DNA from: Oscillospiraceae bacterium
GTDB lineage: Bacteria > Bacillota > Clostridia > Oscillospirales > Oscillospiraceae
Assembly: GCA_022800525.1 (NCBI GenBank)
Contig: JAAWQM010000001.1
Coordinates: forward strand, 62,001 to 126,000
Direction of reading: 5' to 3'
DNA length: 64,000 nt
Made by a program: the position numbers and the translations under genes. Shown here piece after piece: positions 35,009 to 42,931 of this stretch. The notes under the pieces are model-generated. The model did no database searches. It saw nothing but the letters and a program-made list of their open reading frames with translations, and was not told the DNA's origin. Within the stretch, counting starts at the first letter, position 1, and each line of letters begins with the position of its first letter.

Positions 35009-35824
35009 ATGAAAAGACTGATAAAGTTTCTTTTGACCGCCGGGGCCGCGCTGTGTCTGCTGACGGCCTGCGGCGGCGGCGAGACCGCCCTGGAGGTCTA
35101 CACGCTGGATGAGAGCGGCGAGAGCGTGGTGGCCCTGGACAGTATCCTGGCTGAGGGGGAGGCTATGCTGACCTCCATTGACGCCCCCACCGACGAGGCG
35201 GCCCAGGCAGGGCTTGAACTGAGCCACACATACCACTACCGTCAGATGGAGGACCCGTCGGCTCTGGCGGCGCGGTATATCAGTGTGCTGCGGACGGAGC
35301 AGGGCTTTGAGCCCATTGATGACCAGAACCGGCAGCTGGCGGATGAGCCGGACCTGGAGACCCTGACCGGCTCCATGATCCTGGCCAGGAAGATGGAGAC
35401 CAGCGACAGCACGAGGAAGCTTTTCCGCGTGATTGTGGGGTGGTCGGAGTACGCGGTGGCGGTGCAGGTGGCCCAGGTGGACGGCCGGATCCTGCCGCCT
35501 CCGGAGCCGGAGAGCGAGTCCGAAGACGAGCCCGGAGGCGTGACCCAGGCCACCAGCATATCCGAGCAGGTGGAATACTTCAATGGGCTGGATCCCGCGA
35601 AGCTGGGGCTGGAGGGCAGCGACATGAGCGAATACATGGTGTATCCCAAGCAGGGCTGGGTGCTGGTGGACGGTATCTCCTGCCGGGAGATCATGGTGTA
35701 TCAGACGGATGCCAGCGACGGGACCAATGCCTATGTGGGCACCTACTTCCTCAGCAGCGATCTGGAGCACATGTATAGGAAGGAGAGCGCCGGCAATCTG
35801 GTGGTTGTTGACGACTTCAAATAG
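35009..35824 (+). CDS. Predicted lipoprotein of unknown function
   Basis: About 271 aa. N-terminal signal with lipobox (LIKFLLTAGAALCLLTAC, Cys about residue 20) predicts membrane anchoring. The rest has mixed alpha/beta composition and an acidic Pro/Glu patch near residue 170; I do not recognise the domain. ATG 35009 is supported by GAGGA eight bases upstream; the frame opens earlier at TTG 35000 without a good RBS. It follows the FtsA-like gene by 34 bases and probably shares its transcript. Confidence 0.78.
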   Translation: MKRLIKFLLTAGAALCLLTACGGGETALEVYTLDESGESVVALDSILAEGEAMLTSIDAPTDEAAQAGLELSHTYHYRQMEDPSALAARYISVLRTEQGFEPIDDQNRQLADEPDLETLTGSMILARKMETSDSTRKLFRVIVGWSEYAVAVQVAQVDGRILPPPEPESESEDEPGGVTQATSISEQVEYFNGLDPAKLGLEGSDMSEYMVYPKQGWVLVDGISCREIMVYQTDASDGTNAYVGTYFLSSDLEHMYRKESAGNLVVVDDFK

Positions 35825-35911
35825 TATCCGCAGGCGGGGAATGGCGGATGGGGACCTGGCCTGACGGCGTTCAACGCCTGTGAATACAGCGGAGAAATCC
35901 GGGCAGGGGGT

Positions 35912-35938
35912 TAAATTTTGGCCCGGTGAGGCCGATAA
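35912..35938 (+). promoter_or_regulatory. Exact-consensus sigma-28 (SigD) promoter
   Basis: TAAA, 15 bases, then GCCGATAA, identical to the sigma-28 consensus. It lies 51 bases upstream of the YjfB-type gene and is the best sigma-28 site in the window, so the small downstream gene belongs to the late flagellar regulon. Confidence 0.88.
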
Positions 35939-35988
35939 ATGAATTGGAAGCCCTGCTTTCCGGAAATTAAAGAAAGGAGCCGGTCACT

Positions 35989-36174
35989 ATGATGGACAGC
36001 ATTGCCGCCGCCAGCATGAGCATGAGCCAGATGGAGTTCGAGAACGCATATAATATCGCGGTCATGAAGAAATCCATGAATATCCAGGCGGAGCAGATGC
36101 AGGCTTTTACTGAAATGCTGGATGCGGTACCCACCAGCATCCCCAGTCAGTATGGCTTTGACGTTTACGGCTGA
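35989..36174 (+). CDS. YjfB-type putative motility protein
   Basis: A 61-aa protein (MMDSIAAASMSMSQMEFEN..., ending SIPSQYGFDVYG) of the small YjfB family annotated as putative motility proteins in Firmicutes. No signal or membrane segment; mostly one or two amphipathic helices rich in Met. It has a strong RBS (GAAAGGAG) and is expressed from its own sigma-28 promoter with its own terminator, making a compact single-gene late-flagellar unit. Function unknown. Confidence 0.8.
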   Translation: MMDSIAAASMSMSQMEFENAYNIAVMKKSMNIQAEQMQAFTEMLDAVPTSIPSQYGFDVYG

Positions 36175-36179
36175 GACCC

Positions 36180-36212
36180 AGACGGCGGCGCGTACGCGCC
36201 GCCGTCTCTGTT
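36180..36212 (+). terminator. Terminator of the YjfB-type gene
   Basis: A perfect 28-base palindrome (AGACGGCGGCGCGT and its complement) starts 5 bases after the stop codon and is followed by CTGTTTTC. It separates this unit from the convergent lipoprotein gene. Confidence 0.85.
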
Positions 36213-36236
36213 TTCTGGAGGATGTCATGCGTGCGG

Positions 36237-36279
36237 CAAAAAGCGCCCTCTGGTCCTGCCGGGGACTCAGAGGGCGCTT
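36237..36279 (-). terminator. Terminator of the DUF1266 lipoprotein gene
   Basis: On the minus strand, AAGCGCCCTCT pairs with AGAGGGCGCTT across a 17-base loop and is followed by a T-run (plus-strand A-run at 36238-36242). It is six bases beyond the stop of the minus-strand gene. Confidence 0.85.
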
Positions 36280-36284
36280 GATGA

Positions 36285-37058
36285 TTACCAGCTTTTTTCC
36301 AGAGTTGTGTTCCACGCGACATTGTAGGGGCTGTCGGAGCGGCCCTTCAATTCCTCATAGGTCCCCCGGCGGGCGTCGGCGCTCTCCTCAGACCAGTACT
36401 CATAGCCCCGCATGTAGCTCTCGGTCAGCTCGTCCCAGGAGGAGAACTTGCCTTGCAGCTCCCTGGCGATCTCCAGCGCCTTGTCCAGGGCCTCAGTCTC
36501 GGTGTAGAACCCGGCGATATAGTACCAGCCCAGCAGGGAAAGGGCGCGGGAGTAGTCCCAGCCGTCGATGGAGCTGTCGCCGTAGATTTGGTACTCCGCG
36601 AAGGCGTGGGCCAGATATTTGCCGGCCTCCTCGTCCTCCAGGAGCTCGCCAATCATGGCGGCGGCATCCTCCTCGCTGTAGTCGCTCCAGCCGTCTTCCA
36701 CCAGCATCTGCATGAATTCCACGAACTCCGCCCGGTGGCCTTCCGTGAGCAGCCAGTCGATGTTTTCCACCGCGCTGTCGTGATCGGTCACGCCCCACCA
36801 CTCATCCAGGAAGGGAATCATCATCTCCTTGTTGGCGTCCGTGGCGTCCATGCCGCCGAATTTGGTGTAGTCCCAGCCGTTGAGCTCCGTGAGCACGGCG
36901 TGGGTTGCATTGATCCACAGGATGGTTTCCGGGACGCTCGCTTCCGGTTCGGCCTCCGCCGGGGGCTGGGTGTCCTTCTCTGACGAACAGCCCGCCAGCA
37001 GGGACAGAACCAGCGCGGCCGCGCACAGAAGCGCAGGGATACGTTTTCTCATAAGCAT
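36285..37058 (-). CDS. DUF1266-type lipoprotein
   Basis: A 257-aa protein with a lipoprotein signal (ALLCAAALVLSLLAGCSS; Cys about residue 25) and an acidic linker. The soluble domain has the DUF1266 pattern: a helix near EWWGVTDHDSAVENIDWLLTEGH and, later, YSRALSLLGWYYIAGF. The function of DUF1266 is not known. AAGGAG is eight bases before ATG 37058. It has its own consensus promoter and terminator, so it is a single-gene unit. Confidence 0.82.
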   Translation of the reverse strand: MLMRKRIPALLCAAALVLSLLAGCSSEKDTQPPAEAEPEASVPETILWINATHAVLTELNGWDYTKFGGMDATDANKEMMIPFLDEWWGVTDHDSAVENIDWLLTEGHRAEFVEFMQMLVEDGWSDYSEEDAAAMIGELLEDEEAGKYLAHAFAEYQIYGDSSIDGWDYSRALSLLGWYYIAGFYTETEALDKALEIARELQGKFSSWDELTESYMRGYEYWSEESADARRGTYEELKGRSDSPYNVAWNTTLEKSW

Positions 37059-37118
37059 ATGTAGTTCTCCTTTTCCTCGATATACATTGGACGCCAGTGG
37101 AAGCTGTGCGCCTGTGAT

Positions 37119-37147
37119 AGTATAATTGGCAGAGGAGCGTTTGTCAA
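37119..37147 (-). promoter_or_regulatory. Sigma-A promoter of the DUF1266 lipoprotein gene
   Basis: Minus strand TTGACA, 17 bases, TATACT: an almost perfect housekeeping promoter. The leader is about 55 bases. Confidence 0.85.
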
Positions 37148-37168
37148 GACGGAGCCCCGCAGATGCTG

Positions 37169-37217
37169 GGAAATCAATTTTCGGAAACGGGCCCTGCGAA
37201 CCACAAAATCGATTTCC
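37169..37217. repeat. Imperfect inverted repeat between two minus-strand genes
   Basis: GGAAATCAATTTT (37169-37181) pairs with AAAATCGATTTCC (37205-37217) with one mismatch, enclosing 23 bases. No T-run on either strand. It overlaps neither promoter box and could be a palindromic element or the 3' structure of the MATE-kinase message. Confidence 0.4.
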
Positions 37218-37236
37218 GCCCCGACGGTCTGCGGTA

Positions 37237-39201
37237 TCACATGCGGCGGATATAGTCGCAGATCAGTCCGGCGGTCTTCTCCACACCAATGGAGCTGTCC
37301 ACGCTCAGCTCGTACTGGTGGGCGTCGCCCCACTCCCGGCCAGAAATGCTCTTGTAGTAGGAGCCCCGGGCGCTGTCGGAACGGGCGATGCTCCGGCGGC
37401 CCTCCTGCTCCGTATCGCCGTACATCTCCATGACCTTCTTCACGCGGTAGTCCTTGGGGGCGTGGATGAAGATACGCACCAGATTGTCCCGGCCGCGCAG
37501 CACATAGTCCGCCGCCCGGCCCACGATCACACAGGCCCCCATGTCCGCGATCATGGTGATGGCCTTGTCCTGGGCGATGACCGCCTGCTGGACGGCGCTG
37601 GTGCTGAGGTACAGCTCCCGCATGACCGCGTTCTCGTCGGAGTTGATGCCGGAAATGAATTCCTTCGCCAGTCCGCTCTCCTGAGCGGCCAGGGCGGTCA
37701 TCTCCTTATAGTAGCAGGGGACGCCCAGCTTCTTTGCCACCAGCTGGCCGATCTGCTTTCCAGCGGTGCCGTGCTCCCGGGCAATGGTGATGATTACGCC
37801 GGAACGGGAGGCGCGGAGAACGGTCCCGGCGCTCTCCGGCTCCTGGGCGGCGGGAACGCTGAGCTGCCTCCAGACGCGGAGAATCACAACAGCGGTGACT
37901 GCCATAGCGAGGATGTCGGCGGCGGGCGCGGCCCAGAAGATGCCGGTGACGCCCATCTGCGTGGGGATGACAAGGGAGAGGGCAATCAGCAGCACATCCC
38001 GCAGGATGGACAGGGGCACGGCGGCTTTGGCATGGCCGATGGACTGGAGGAACATGGCGCAGGCTTTTTGCAGGCAGGTGAAGATCAGCAGGGACAGATA
38101 GACCCGCAGGCAGTAGACGGCGAAGGTGGTATACAGCTCGCCGTCCGCGCCGAAGAGGCGGATAAAGGCCAGGGGGACCGCCTCAAAGAGGATTGTTGCG
38201 ATGACGCAGACCGTGGCGGTGGAGATGGCGACCAGCCGGAAGGTCTCCTTCACGCGGTCGTACAGCTTTGCGCCGTAGTTGTAGCCCATGATGGGCAGCG
38301 CGCCGGCGGTGATGCCGCAGGCGATGTTCAGGATGATCTGGAACAGCTTCATGATGACCACAAAGGCGGAAAGGGGGATGTCCGGGCCGTAGACGCTCTG
38401 CGCGCCGTAGGTCTTCAGCAGGACGTTATTCACAATGGTGGTCACCACGATGCACAGCTGGGTCAGGAAGCTGCCCGTGCCCAGCGGCAGGACCGGCTTG
38501 AGGCGCTGCCAGCTGGGGATGAAGTCGGCCGCTTTGACATGGAATATCCGGCTCCTGCGCAGGTAGGCGATACAGATGAGAAAGCTGACGAACTGACCCA
38601 GAATGGTGGCGTAGGCCGCGCTCTTGATGCCCCAGTCCAGGACGAAAATCGCCACCGGGTCGCCGATCATGTTGATGACGGCGCCCACCATCATGGCGGC
38701 CATGGAGTACCGGGGGCTGCCGTCGGCGCGGATGATGGAGGCCAGGGTGTTCTGGACCAGCGCGAGAGGCATCATGATAAAGATGATACTGCCATAGTCC
38801 CGGGTCAGTGTAATGGTGGCCTCCGTCGCGCCCAGGGCGTAGAGGATGCTGTCGCCCAGGGCGTAGCACACCGCGATGATGACCACGCCGGAGAAGAAGG
38901 AGCCCAGGATGCTGTTGGCCACAGAGCGTCCGGCTCCGGCGGTGCTGCCCCGTCCCTGGGAGAGGCTGAGGTAGGTAGCCATGCCGTCTCCGAAGAGGAC
39001 GGACGCGCCCCAGCCGATGACCGTAATGGGGAAGACGATGCCGGTGGCGGCGTTGCCCAGATAGCCGATGCCGTTGCCGACAAAGATCTGGTCCACGATG
39101 TTGTAAAGGCAGGAGATGATAAGCGCCAGGGTGCTGGGGACGGCGAATTGCAGGAGAAGTCTGCCGGCCTTTTCTGTCCCCAAATAGTTGTTTTCTTGCA
39201 T
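37237..39201 (-). CDS. MATE transporter fused to a cytidylate-kinase-like domain
   Basis: A 654-aa fusion. Residues about 1-450 are a MATE-family transporter with twelve hydrophobic segments (AVPSTLALIISCLYNIVDQIFVG is the usual MATE opening). Residues about 460-654 are a soluble nucleoside-kinase-like domain starting IITIAREHGTAGKQIGQLVA, the atypical P-loop of the cytidylate kinase-like family, with KAITMIADMGACVIVGRAAD and an Arg-rich lid. ATG 39201 is set by AGGAGGG. The frame extends further upstream but that is a structured leader. Substrate unknown; the kinase domain may sense or modify a transported or regulatory nucleotide. Confidence 0.88.
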   Translation of the reverse strand: MQENNYLGTEKAGRLLLQFAVPSTLALIISCLYNIVDQIFVGNGIGYLGNAATGIVFPITVIGWGASVLFGDGMATYLSLSQGRGSTAGAGRSVANSILGSFFSGVVIIAVCYALGDSILYALGATEATITLTRDYGSIIFIMMPLALVQNTLASIIRADGSPRYSMAAMMVGAVINMIGDPVAIFVLDWGIKSAAYATILGQFVSFLICIAYLRRSRIFHVKAADFIPSWQRLKPVLPLGTGSFLTQLCIVVTTIVNNVLLKTYGAQSVYGPDIPLSAFVVIMKLFQIILNIACGITAGALPIMGYNYGAKLYDRVKETFRLVAISTATVCVIATILFEAVPLAFIRLFGADGELYTTFAVYCLRVYLSLLIFTCLQKACAMFLQSIGHAKAAVPLSILRDVLLIALSLVIPTQMGVTGIFWAAPAADILAMAVTAVVILRVWRQLSVPAAQEPESAGTVLRASRSGVIITIAREHGTAGKQIGQLVAKKLGVPCYYKEMTALAAQESGLAKEFISGINSDENAVMRELYLSTSAVQQAVIAQDKAITMIADMGACVIVGRAADYVLRGRDNLVRIFIHAPKDYRVKKVMEMYGDTEQEGRRSIARSDSARGSYYKSISGREWGDAHQYELSVDSSIGVEKTAGLICDYIRRM

Positions 39202-39231
39202 GAGAAAGCCCTCCTTTTCGGTGCATACGGC

Positions 39232-39372
39232 AAAAAAGGACACATGCAGTACACATGCGTCCTTTTTCAGCAAAAAGACACATGCAGGCATTACCGTACC
39301 GTGATCAGATTTACGTGCAATGCACCACATGTGTCGTTGAATGGCCGTATTGAATTGACGCTTATCAGTATA
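39232..39372 (-). promoter_or_regulatory. Structured leader with two alternative hairpins (candidate attenuator)
   Basis: Read on the minus strand. A promoter TTGCAT-N17-TATACT (39395-39367) starts a leader of about 160 bases. GACACATG (39335-39328) can pair with CATGTGTC (39284-39277), which is followed by TTTTTG. GGACGCATG (39262-39254) can pair with CATGTGTCC (39246-39238), followed by TTTTTT. The first arm can also pair with the last. Two terminator-like structures sharing partners, upstream of a transporter, suggest transcription attenuation; no known riboswitch class is recognised. Confidence 0.6.
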
Positions 39373-39439
39373 ACAAAGAGTTTTTTCAAATGCAAAGGTC
39401 ATTTTTTACAAAGTTTTGCCGCGCATAAGAGGGGAGGCA

Positions 39440-40813
39440 TTATAACAGTGCGACCTTTTTCCGGAAAATTTTAAACATAAGACCGATTGCGGCAGCGCTC
39501 GTGGCAATCTCCGCAATGGGGAAGGTGAGCCATACGACCCACGCGTTCTCCAGACCGGGCGAAATCAGGGAGGTGAAGAGCCACGCGAAAGGCAGGACAA
39601 ACAGGAGCTGCCGGCAAAGGGAAATGACCAGCGACGAATCGCCACCCTCCAGCGCCTGGAACACGCCCTGGAGGGCGATGCTGACGCCCGCGAACGCGAA
39701 GCTGACCGATATGATGCGGATTGCGCTGACGCAGAGGTCTTCGGTTGTGCCGGAGAGCCTGAATACGGAGCAGAGCGGTACGGCGAACAGTTCCAGGGCG
39801 GCAGTGCCGGCCAGCATGATCGCCAGCGTATACAGGACGCCGTACTTGACGCCGTCCGTGATGCGCTTTTTGTTCCTGGTTCCGTTGTTGAAGGAGACAA
39901 TGGGGGTGATGGTGTCGCGAAGTCCAAAGGCGGCGAAGAGAATGAACTGCTGAATCTTATAGTACAATCCATATGCCGTGACCAGAGCCGCGCTGGCGCG
40001 GACCAGAATTATATTGATTCCGTAGGTCATAAAGGACATCAGCGCCTGGGCGATGATCGCGGGTATTCCGACTGCGTAAATCCCTTTCACCAGATCCGCC
40101 TGGGGCCTGATATATTTCAGCCCCTTGTCCACGCTTCTGTTCAGCTTGAAGTGGAAGAACAGCGCAATCAGGAACGAGGCGAGCTGTCCGGTTACCGTCG
40201 CATAGGCCGCTCCGGCGACACCCAGCGCAGGACATCCCAGCAGGCCGTAGATCATGACGGGGTCCAGAACGATGTTGACCAGTGCGCCGGAGATCTGCGC
40301 GGTTGTGGAGTGTATGGTGAGCCCTGTGGCCTGAAGCAGCTTCTCCAGGATGCCGAAGAATACGATGCCCACCGGGCAGATACAGCAGATTCTCAGATAT
40401 TTTACCGCCATTCCGGATACGACGGGATCGGGGGTTTGCGACGCGACGTAGGGGCTTACGCCAAATAGCCCGAACAGGACGAAGGCCAGCGTAATGGCGA
40501 TACCCAGGAAAAAGGCGTTTCCCGCGACCATGGACGCCTTTTCCCGGTCCTGTTGTCCCAGGCTTTTTGCCAGCAGGACATTGACGCCCACACCCGTGCC
40601 GACGCTGGCCGCGACCATCAGCATCTGTACGGGGAACGCCAGCGTCAGGGCGTTCAGCGCGTTCTCCCCATCCGCCATGTTTGACACAAAGCCGCTGTCT
40701 ACGATGTTGTAAAGCGCCTGGAGCATCATGGACAGGATGACGGGAAGGCCCATTGACAGCATCAACTTCCCAATAGGCGCCGTACCCATCTTTTCAACAG
40801 ATTTTTGTTCCAC
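39440..40813 (-). CDS. MATE-family multidrug/sodium antiporter
   Basis: About 457 aa, twelve predicted membrane helices, with the MATE opening IGKLMLSMGLPVILSMMLQALYNIVDSGFV and a central GLTIHSTTAQISGALVNIVLDPV. The start is GTG 40813, which has AGGAGG seven bases upstream; longer readings run through a terminator-like leader hairpin. It carries its own promoter and attenuator, so it is not simply co-transcribed with the next MATE gene. Substrate cannot be inferred. Confidence 0.88.
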   Translation of the reverse strand: MEQKSVEKMGTAPIGKLMLSMGLPVILSMMLQALYNIVDSGFVSNMADGENALNALTLAFPVQMLMVAASVGTGVGVNVLLAKSLGQQDREKASMVAGNAFFLGIAITLAFVLFGLFGVSPYVASQTPDPVVSGMAVKYLRICCICPVGIVFFGILEKLLQATGLTIHSTTAQISGALVNIVLDPVMIYGLLGCPALGVAGAAYATVTGQLASFLIALFFHFKLNRSVDKGLKYIRPQADLVKGIYAVGIPAIIAQALMSFMTYGINIILVRASAALVTAYGLYYKIQQFILFAAFGLRDTITPIVSFNNGTRNKKRITDGVKYGVLYTLAIMLAGTAALELFAVPLCSVFRLSGTTEDLCVSAIRIISVSFAFAGVSIALQGVFQALEGGDSSLVISLCRQLLFVLPFAWLFTSLISPGLENAWVVWLTFPIAEIATSAAAIGLMFKIFRKKVALL

Positions 40814-40854
40814 TAAAATACCTCCTGCTGTCAAAGAAATGCAAAAGGCGCAGC

Positions 40855-40891
40855 AAAAAAGGCGTAAGTCCAGCAATTGGACTTACGCCTT
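40855..40891 (-). terminator. Terminator-like attenuator in the second MATE leader
   Basis: On the minus strand a perfect 14-bp stem (AAGGCGTAAGTCCA / TGGACTTACGCCTT, loop ATTGC) is followed by TTTTTT. It lies 42 bases upstream of the GTG start and after the promoter, so most transcripts should end here unless readthrough is induced. An overlapping short ORF opens at an ATG just downstream of the promoter -10 box. Confidence 0.82.
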
Positions 40892-40914
40892 CTCCGGCTA
40901 CATATTTCATTTTT

Positions 40915-40944
40915 ACTATAGCAGACGGGCCGCCGGGAAGTCAA
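40915..40944 (-). promoter_or_regulatory. Sigma-A promoter of the second MATE gene
   Basis: Minus strand TTGACT, 18 bases, TATAGT. Transcription would start near 40908, giving a leader of about 95 bases containing the terminator-like stem. Confidence 0.72.
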
Positions 40945-41055
40945 GGGGCAAATTTGAAAAATTTGTGGGAGGTGGGGGGAAATCTTTGGACGTTTTTTGA
41001 AAAACCACTCGAAATTTGCCGGAGTCTATGGTAAGATACCCGTGAGGTGATCGAC

Positions 41056-41703
41056 ATGAAAGACCAACAGGCTGTTCTGGCAATCATTGAGGAATTGAAG
41101 ACTCTCTACCCCGCCGCGGAGTGCTCCCTGCCCTTTGACCCGGAAAAGGCGTATGAGCTGCTGTTCTCCGTGCGGCTGGCGGCGCAGTGTACCGACGCGA
41201 GGGTGAATATGGTGACTCCCATCCTGTACGAGAAGTTCCCCACCCTGGAGGCCCTGGCCGCAGCGTCGGAAGAGGAGGTGGGGGAGATCATCCACTCCAC
41301 AGGCTTCTGGCGGGCCAAGGCCCGGGATATCGTGGCCGCCAGCAGGATGCTGGTGGAGGAGTACGGCGGACGGGTGCCGGACAATATGGAGGACCTGCTG
41401 CGGCTGCCCGGCGTAGGGCGGAAGACCGCAAACCTGATTCTGGGCGATGTGTACGGCAGGGAGGGGTACGTCTGCGATACCCACTGTATCCGCATCACCG
41501 GACTGCTGGGCATCACCGACGGCAGCAAAGACCCGCTGAAGGTGGAGATGCAGCTGCGCAGGTGCATCCCGCCGGAGGAGAGCAACGATTTCTGCCACCG
41601 GATGGTGCTCCATGGCCGGGCGGTGTGCGTGGCCCGGAGGCCGGACTGTGAGAGCTGCGCTCTGCGGCCCTGGTGCGACTATTGGAACGGACAGGAAAAA
41701 TAG
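41056..41703 (+). CDS. nth: Endonuclease III (DNA glycosylase/AP lyase)
   Basis: Base-excision repair enzyme removing oxidised pyrimidines, 215 aa. The helix-hairpin-helix LPGVGRKTANLILG contains the catalytic Lys and the catalytic Asp is in CDTHCIRI. The C-terminal [4Fe-4S] loop has the C-x6-C-x2-C-x5-C pattern (CVARRPDCESCALRPWC). ATG 41056 is preferred over GTG 41047 because GTGAGGTG is correctly spaced. A strong terminator follows. Confidence 0.95.
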   Translation: MKDQQAVLAIIEELKTLYPAAECSLPFDPEKAYELLFSVRLAAQCTDARVNMVTPILYEKFPTLEALAAASEEEVGEIIHSTGFWRAKARDIVAASRMLVEEYGGRVPDNMEDLLRLPGVGRKTANLILGDVYGREGYVCDTHCIRITGLLGITDGSKDPLKVEMQLRRCIPPEESNDFCHRMVLHGRAVCVARRPDCESCALRPWCDYWNGQEK

Positions 41704-41708
41704 GACAG

Positions 41709-41754
41709 GTTCCCCCTTTCCCATCTATCGGGAGAGGGGGAACATTTTTTATTT
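41709..41754 (+). terminator. Terminator of nth
   Basis: GTTCCCCCT pairs with AGGGGGAAC, with inner pairing of CTTTCCC and GGGAGAG, followed by ATTTTTTATTTT. Confidence 0.88.
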
Positions 41755-41790
41755 TCGCACATATACTGGAGGGAGAAGGGAGGGTAACGC

Positions 41791-42051
41791 ATGAAACAAA
41801 GTAACCGATCCGATGTCCAGCAGATGCTGGGCGACAAGAAGATGCTGGAGCAGGTGGCGAAGTCTCCGGACGCGCAGGCGCTGGCGGGGCTGCTGACGCA
41901 GGGGCGGGATCAGGCGGCCTTGAAAAAGATTGCGGCGGACGCGGCGCATGGGGACACGGCCCAGCTGAAGGAGCTGATTGGGTCCATCGCCTCCAGCCCT
42001 GACGGGGCGGAGCTGCTGCGGCGGCTGGGGAACAGCTTCGGAAAGAAGTAA
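41791..42051 (+). CDS. Small helical protein of unknown function
   Basis: An 86-aa hydrophilic, Ala/Lys/Gln-rich protein without signal or membrane segment (MKQSNRSDVQQMLGDKKMLEQ..., ending LLRRLGNSFGKK). Three or four amphipathic helices are likely. It has a fair RBS (GAAGGGAGGGTAACGC). First of three tightly spaced small genes; I do not recognise the family. Confidence 0.72.
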   Translation: MKQSNRSDVQQMLGDKKMLEQVAKSPDAQALAGLLTQGRDQAALKKIAADAAHGDTAQLKELIGSIASSPDGAELLRRLGNSFGKK

Positions 42052-42084
42052 CTCTCATTTTGTCCGGGAAGGAGGGCGTGAGCC

Positions 42085-42510
42085 GTGAGTGATTTTGAGG
42101 AAAAACTGAATGCCATTCTCTCCAACCCGGACGCCATGAGCCAAGTGATGAATCTGGCCCAGTCACTGAACCTTGGGGGCGGCGGGGAGAGTTCTTCTGC
42201 GCAGCAGGAGGACAGCCCCGGTCCGCAGTCCGGGGGGGAGGCGCAGTCCGGCGGCGGGTCTGGGCTGGGGGATCTGACCGGGCTGGGGAGCCTGCTGGGG
42301 CAGATCGACCCGGCGATGATCCAGCGGATGCTGCCGCTGGTAGGGGAGCTGACGGGCGGCGGAAATGATGAGCGGATGCAGTTATTATATGCTCTGCGGC
42401 CTTTTCTGAAACCGGAGCGGCGGGACAAGGTGGAGCGGGCGGCGAAGACGGCGAAGCTGATCCATATTGGGAAGAAGCTGCTGTCCACAATGGGGGAGAG
42501 CAATGTATAA
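42085..42510 (+). CDS. Gly/Ser-linker protein of unknown function
   Basis: A 141-aa protein starting at GTG 42085 (AAGGAGG ten bases upstream). N-terminal helix (FEEKLNAILSNPDAMSQVMN), a Gly/Ser/Gln-rich spacer, and a C-terminal helical domain with NDERMQLLYALRPFLKPERRDKVERA, a pattern I have seen in small proteins of spore-forming Clostridia but cannot name. It overlaps the next gene by eight bases, so the pair is translationally coupled. Confidence 0.75.
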   Translation: MSDFEEKLNAILSNPDAMSQVMNLAQSLNLGGGGESSSAQQEDSPGPQSGGEAQSGGGSGLGDLTGLGSLLGQIDPAMIQRMLPLVGELTGGGNDERMQLLYALRPFLKPERRDKVERAAKTAKLIHIGKKLLSTMGESNV

Positions 42511-42829
42511 CCGGTATATCCGCAATGACGGAGGCCGGTACGAACGGGTGACGGTTCCGGATGAGCCGCCATTCAGCGGTCCCCCGCCGGGAGATACATA
42601 TGATATGCCGCCGCAGGGCGGGGAGCCCTTCGGTCCTCCTCCGCCGCCACCCCAGCCTCCGCCGCCAGGCGGGGGGCGGCAGGGGTTTTTGTCCGGGATT
42701 CTGGAGCGGCTGAATCTGAAGAATCTGGACACCGGGGATTTGCTGCTGCTGCTGATTATCTTCCTGCTGTACAAAGAGGGGGGAGATGAGGAACTGCTGA
42801 TTGCGCTGGGGCTGCTGTTGATCTTGTAG
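42503..42829 (+). CDS. Pro-rich small protein with C-terminal hydrophobic anchor
   Basis: About 108 aa. N-terminal Tyr/Arg/Asp segment, then a Pro/Gly run (PPPPPPQPPPPGGG), then a C-terminal hydrophobic pair (DLLLLLIIFLLY and LLIALGLLLIL) consistent with a membrane hairpin. Start ATG 42503 overlaps the previous gene. With the two upstream genes this resembles a small spore- or envelope-associated unit next to spoIIIA; that is inference. Confidence 0.7.
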   Translation: MYNRYIRNDGGRYERVTVPDEPPFSGPPPGDTYDMPPQGGEPFGPPPPPPQPPPPGGGRQGFLSGILERLNLKNLDTGDLLLLLIIFLLYKEGGDEELLIALGLLLIL

Positions 42830-42890
42830 AGGGGGATGATATCCGCCCCTACAGGGATGTATCAAAACGAAATATTCTGCGAATTGGACG
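42830..42890 (+). repeat. REP-like element, copy 1
   Basis: Short palindromic motif (GATATCCGCCCCTACA with neighbouring TGTATCAAAACGAAAT) also found, in altered form, near 45276 and 50712. It begins right at the stop of the upstream gene. Function unknown. Confidence 0.55.
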
Positions 42891-42931
42891 TTGACCAGCC
42901 GCATGAGTGGCGGTGGTAACAGACGGGGGCC

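Noticed and set aside
37126..39474. 782-codon plus-strand open frame
   Set aside because: Antisense to the MATE-kinase gene; low-complexity His/Asp/Gly-rich translation without motifs.
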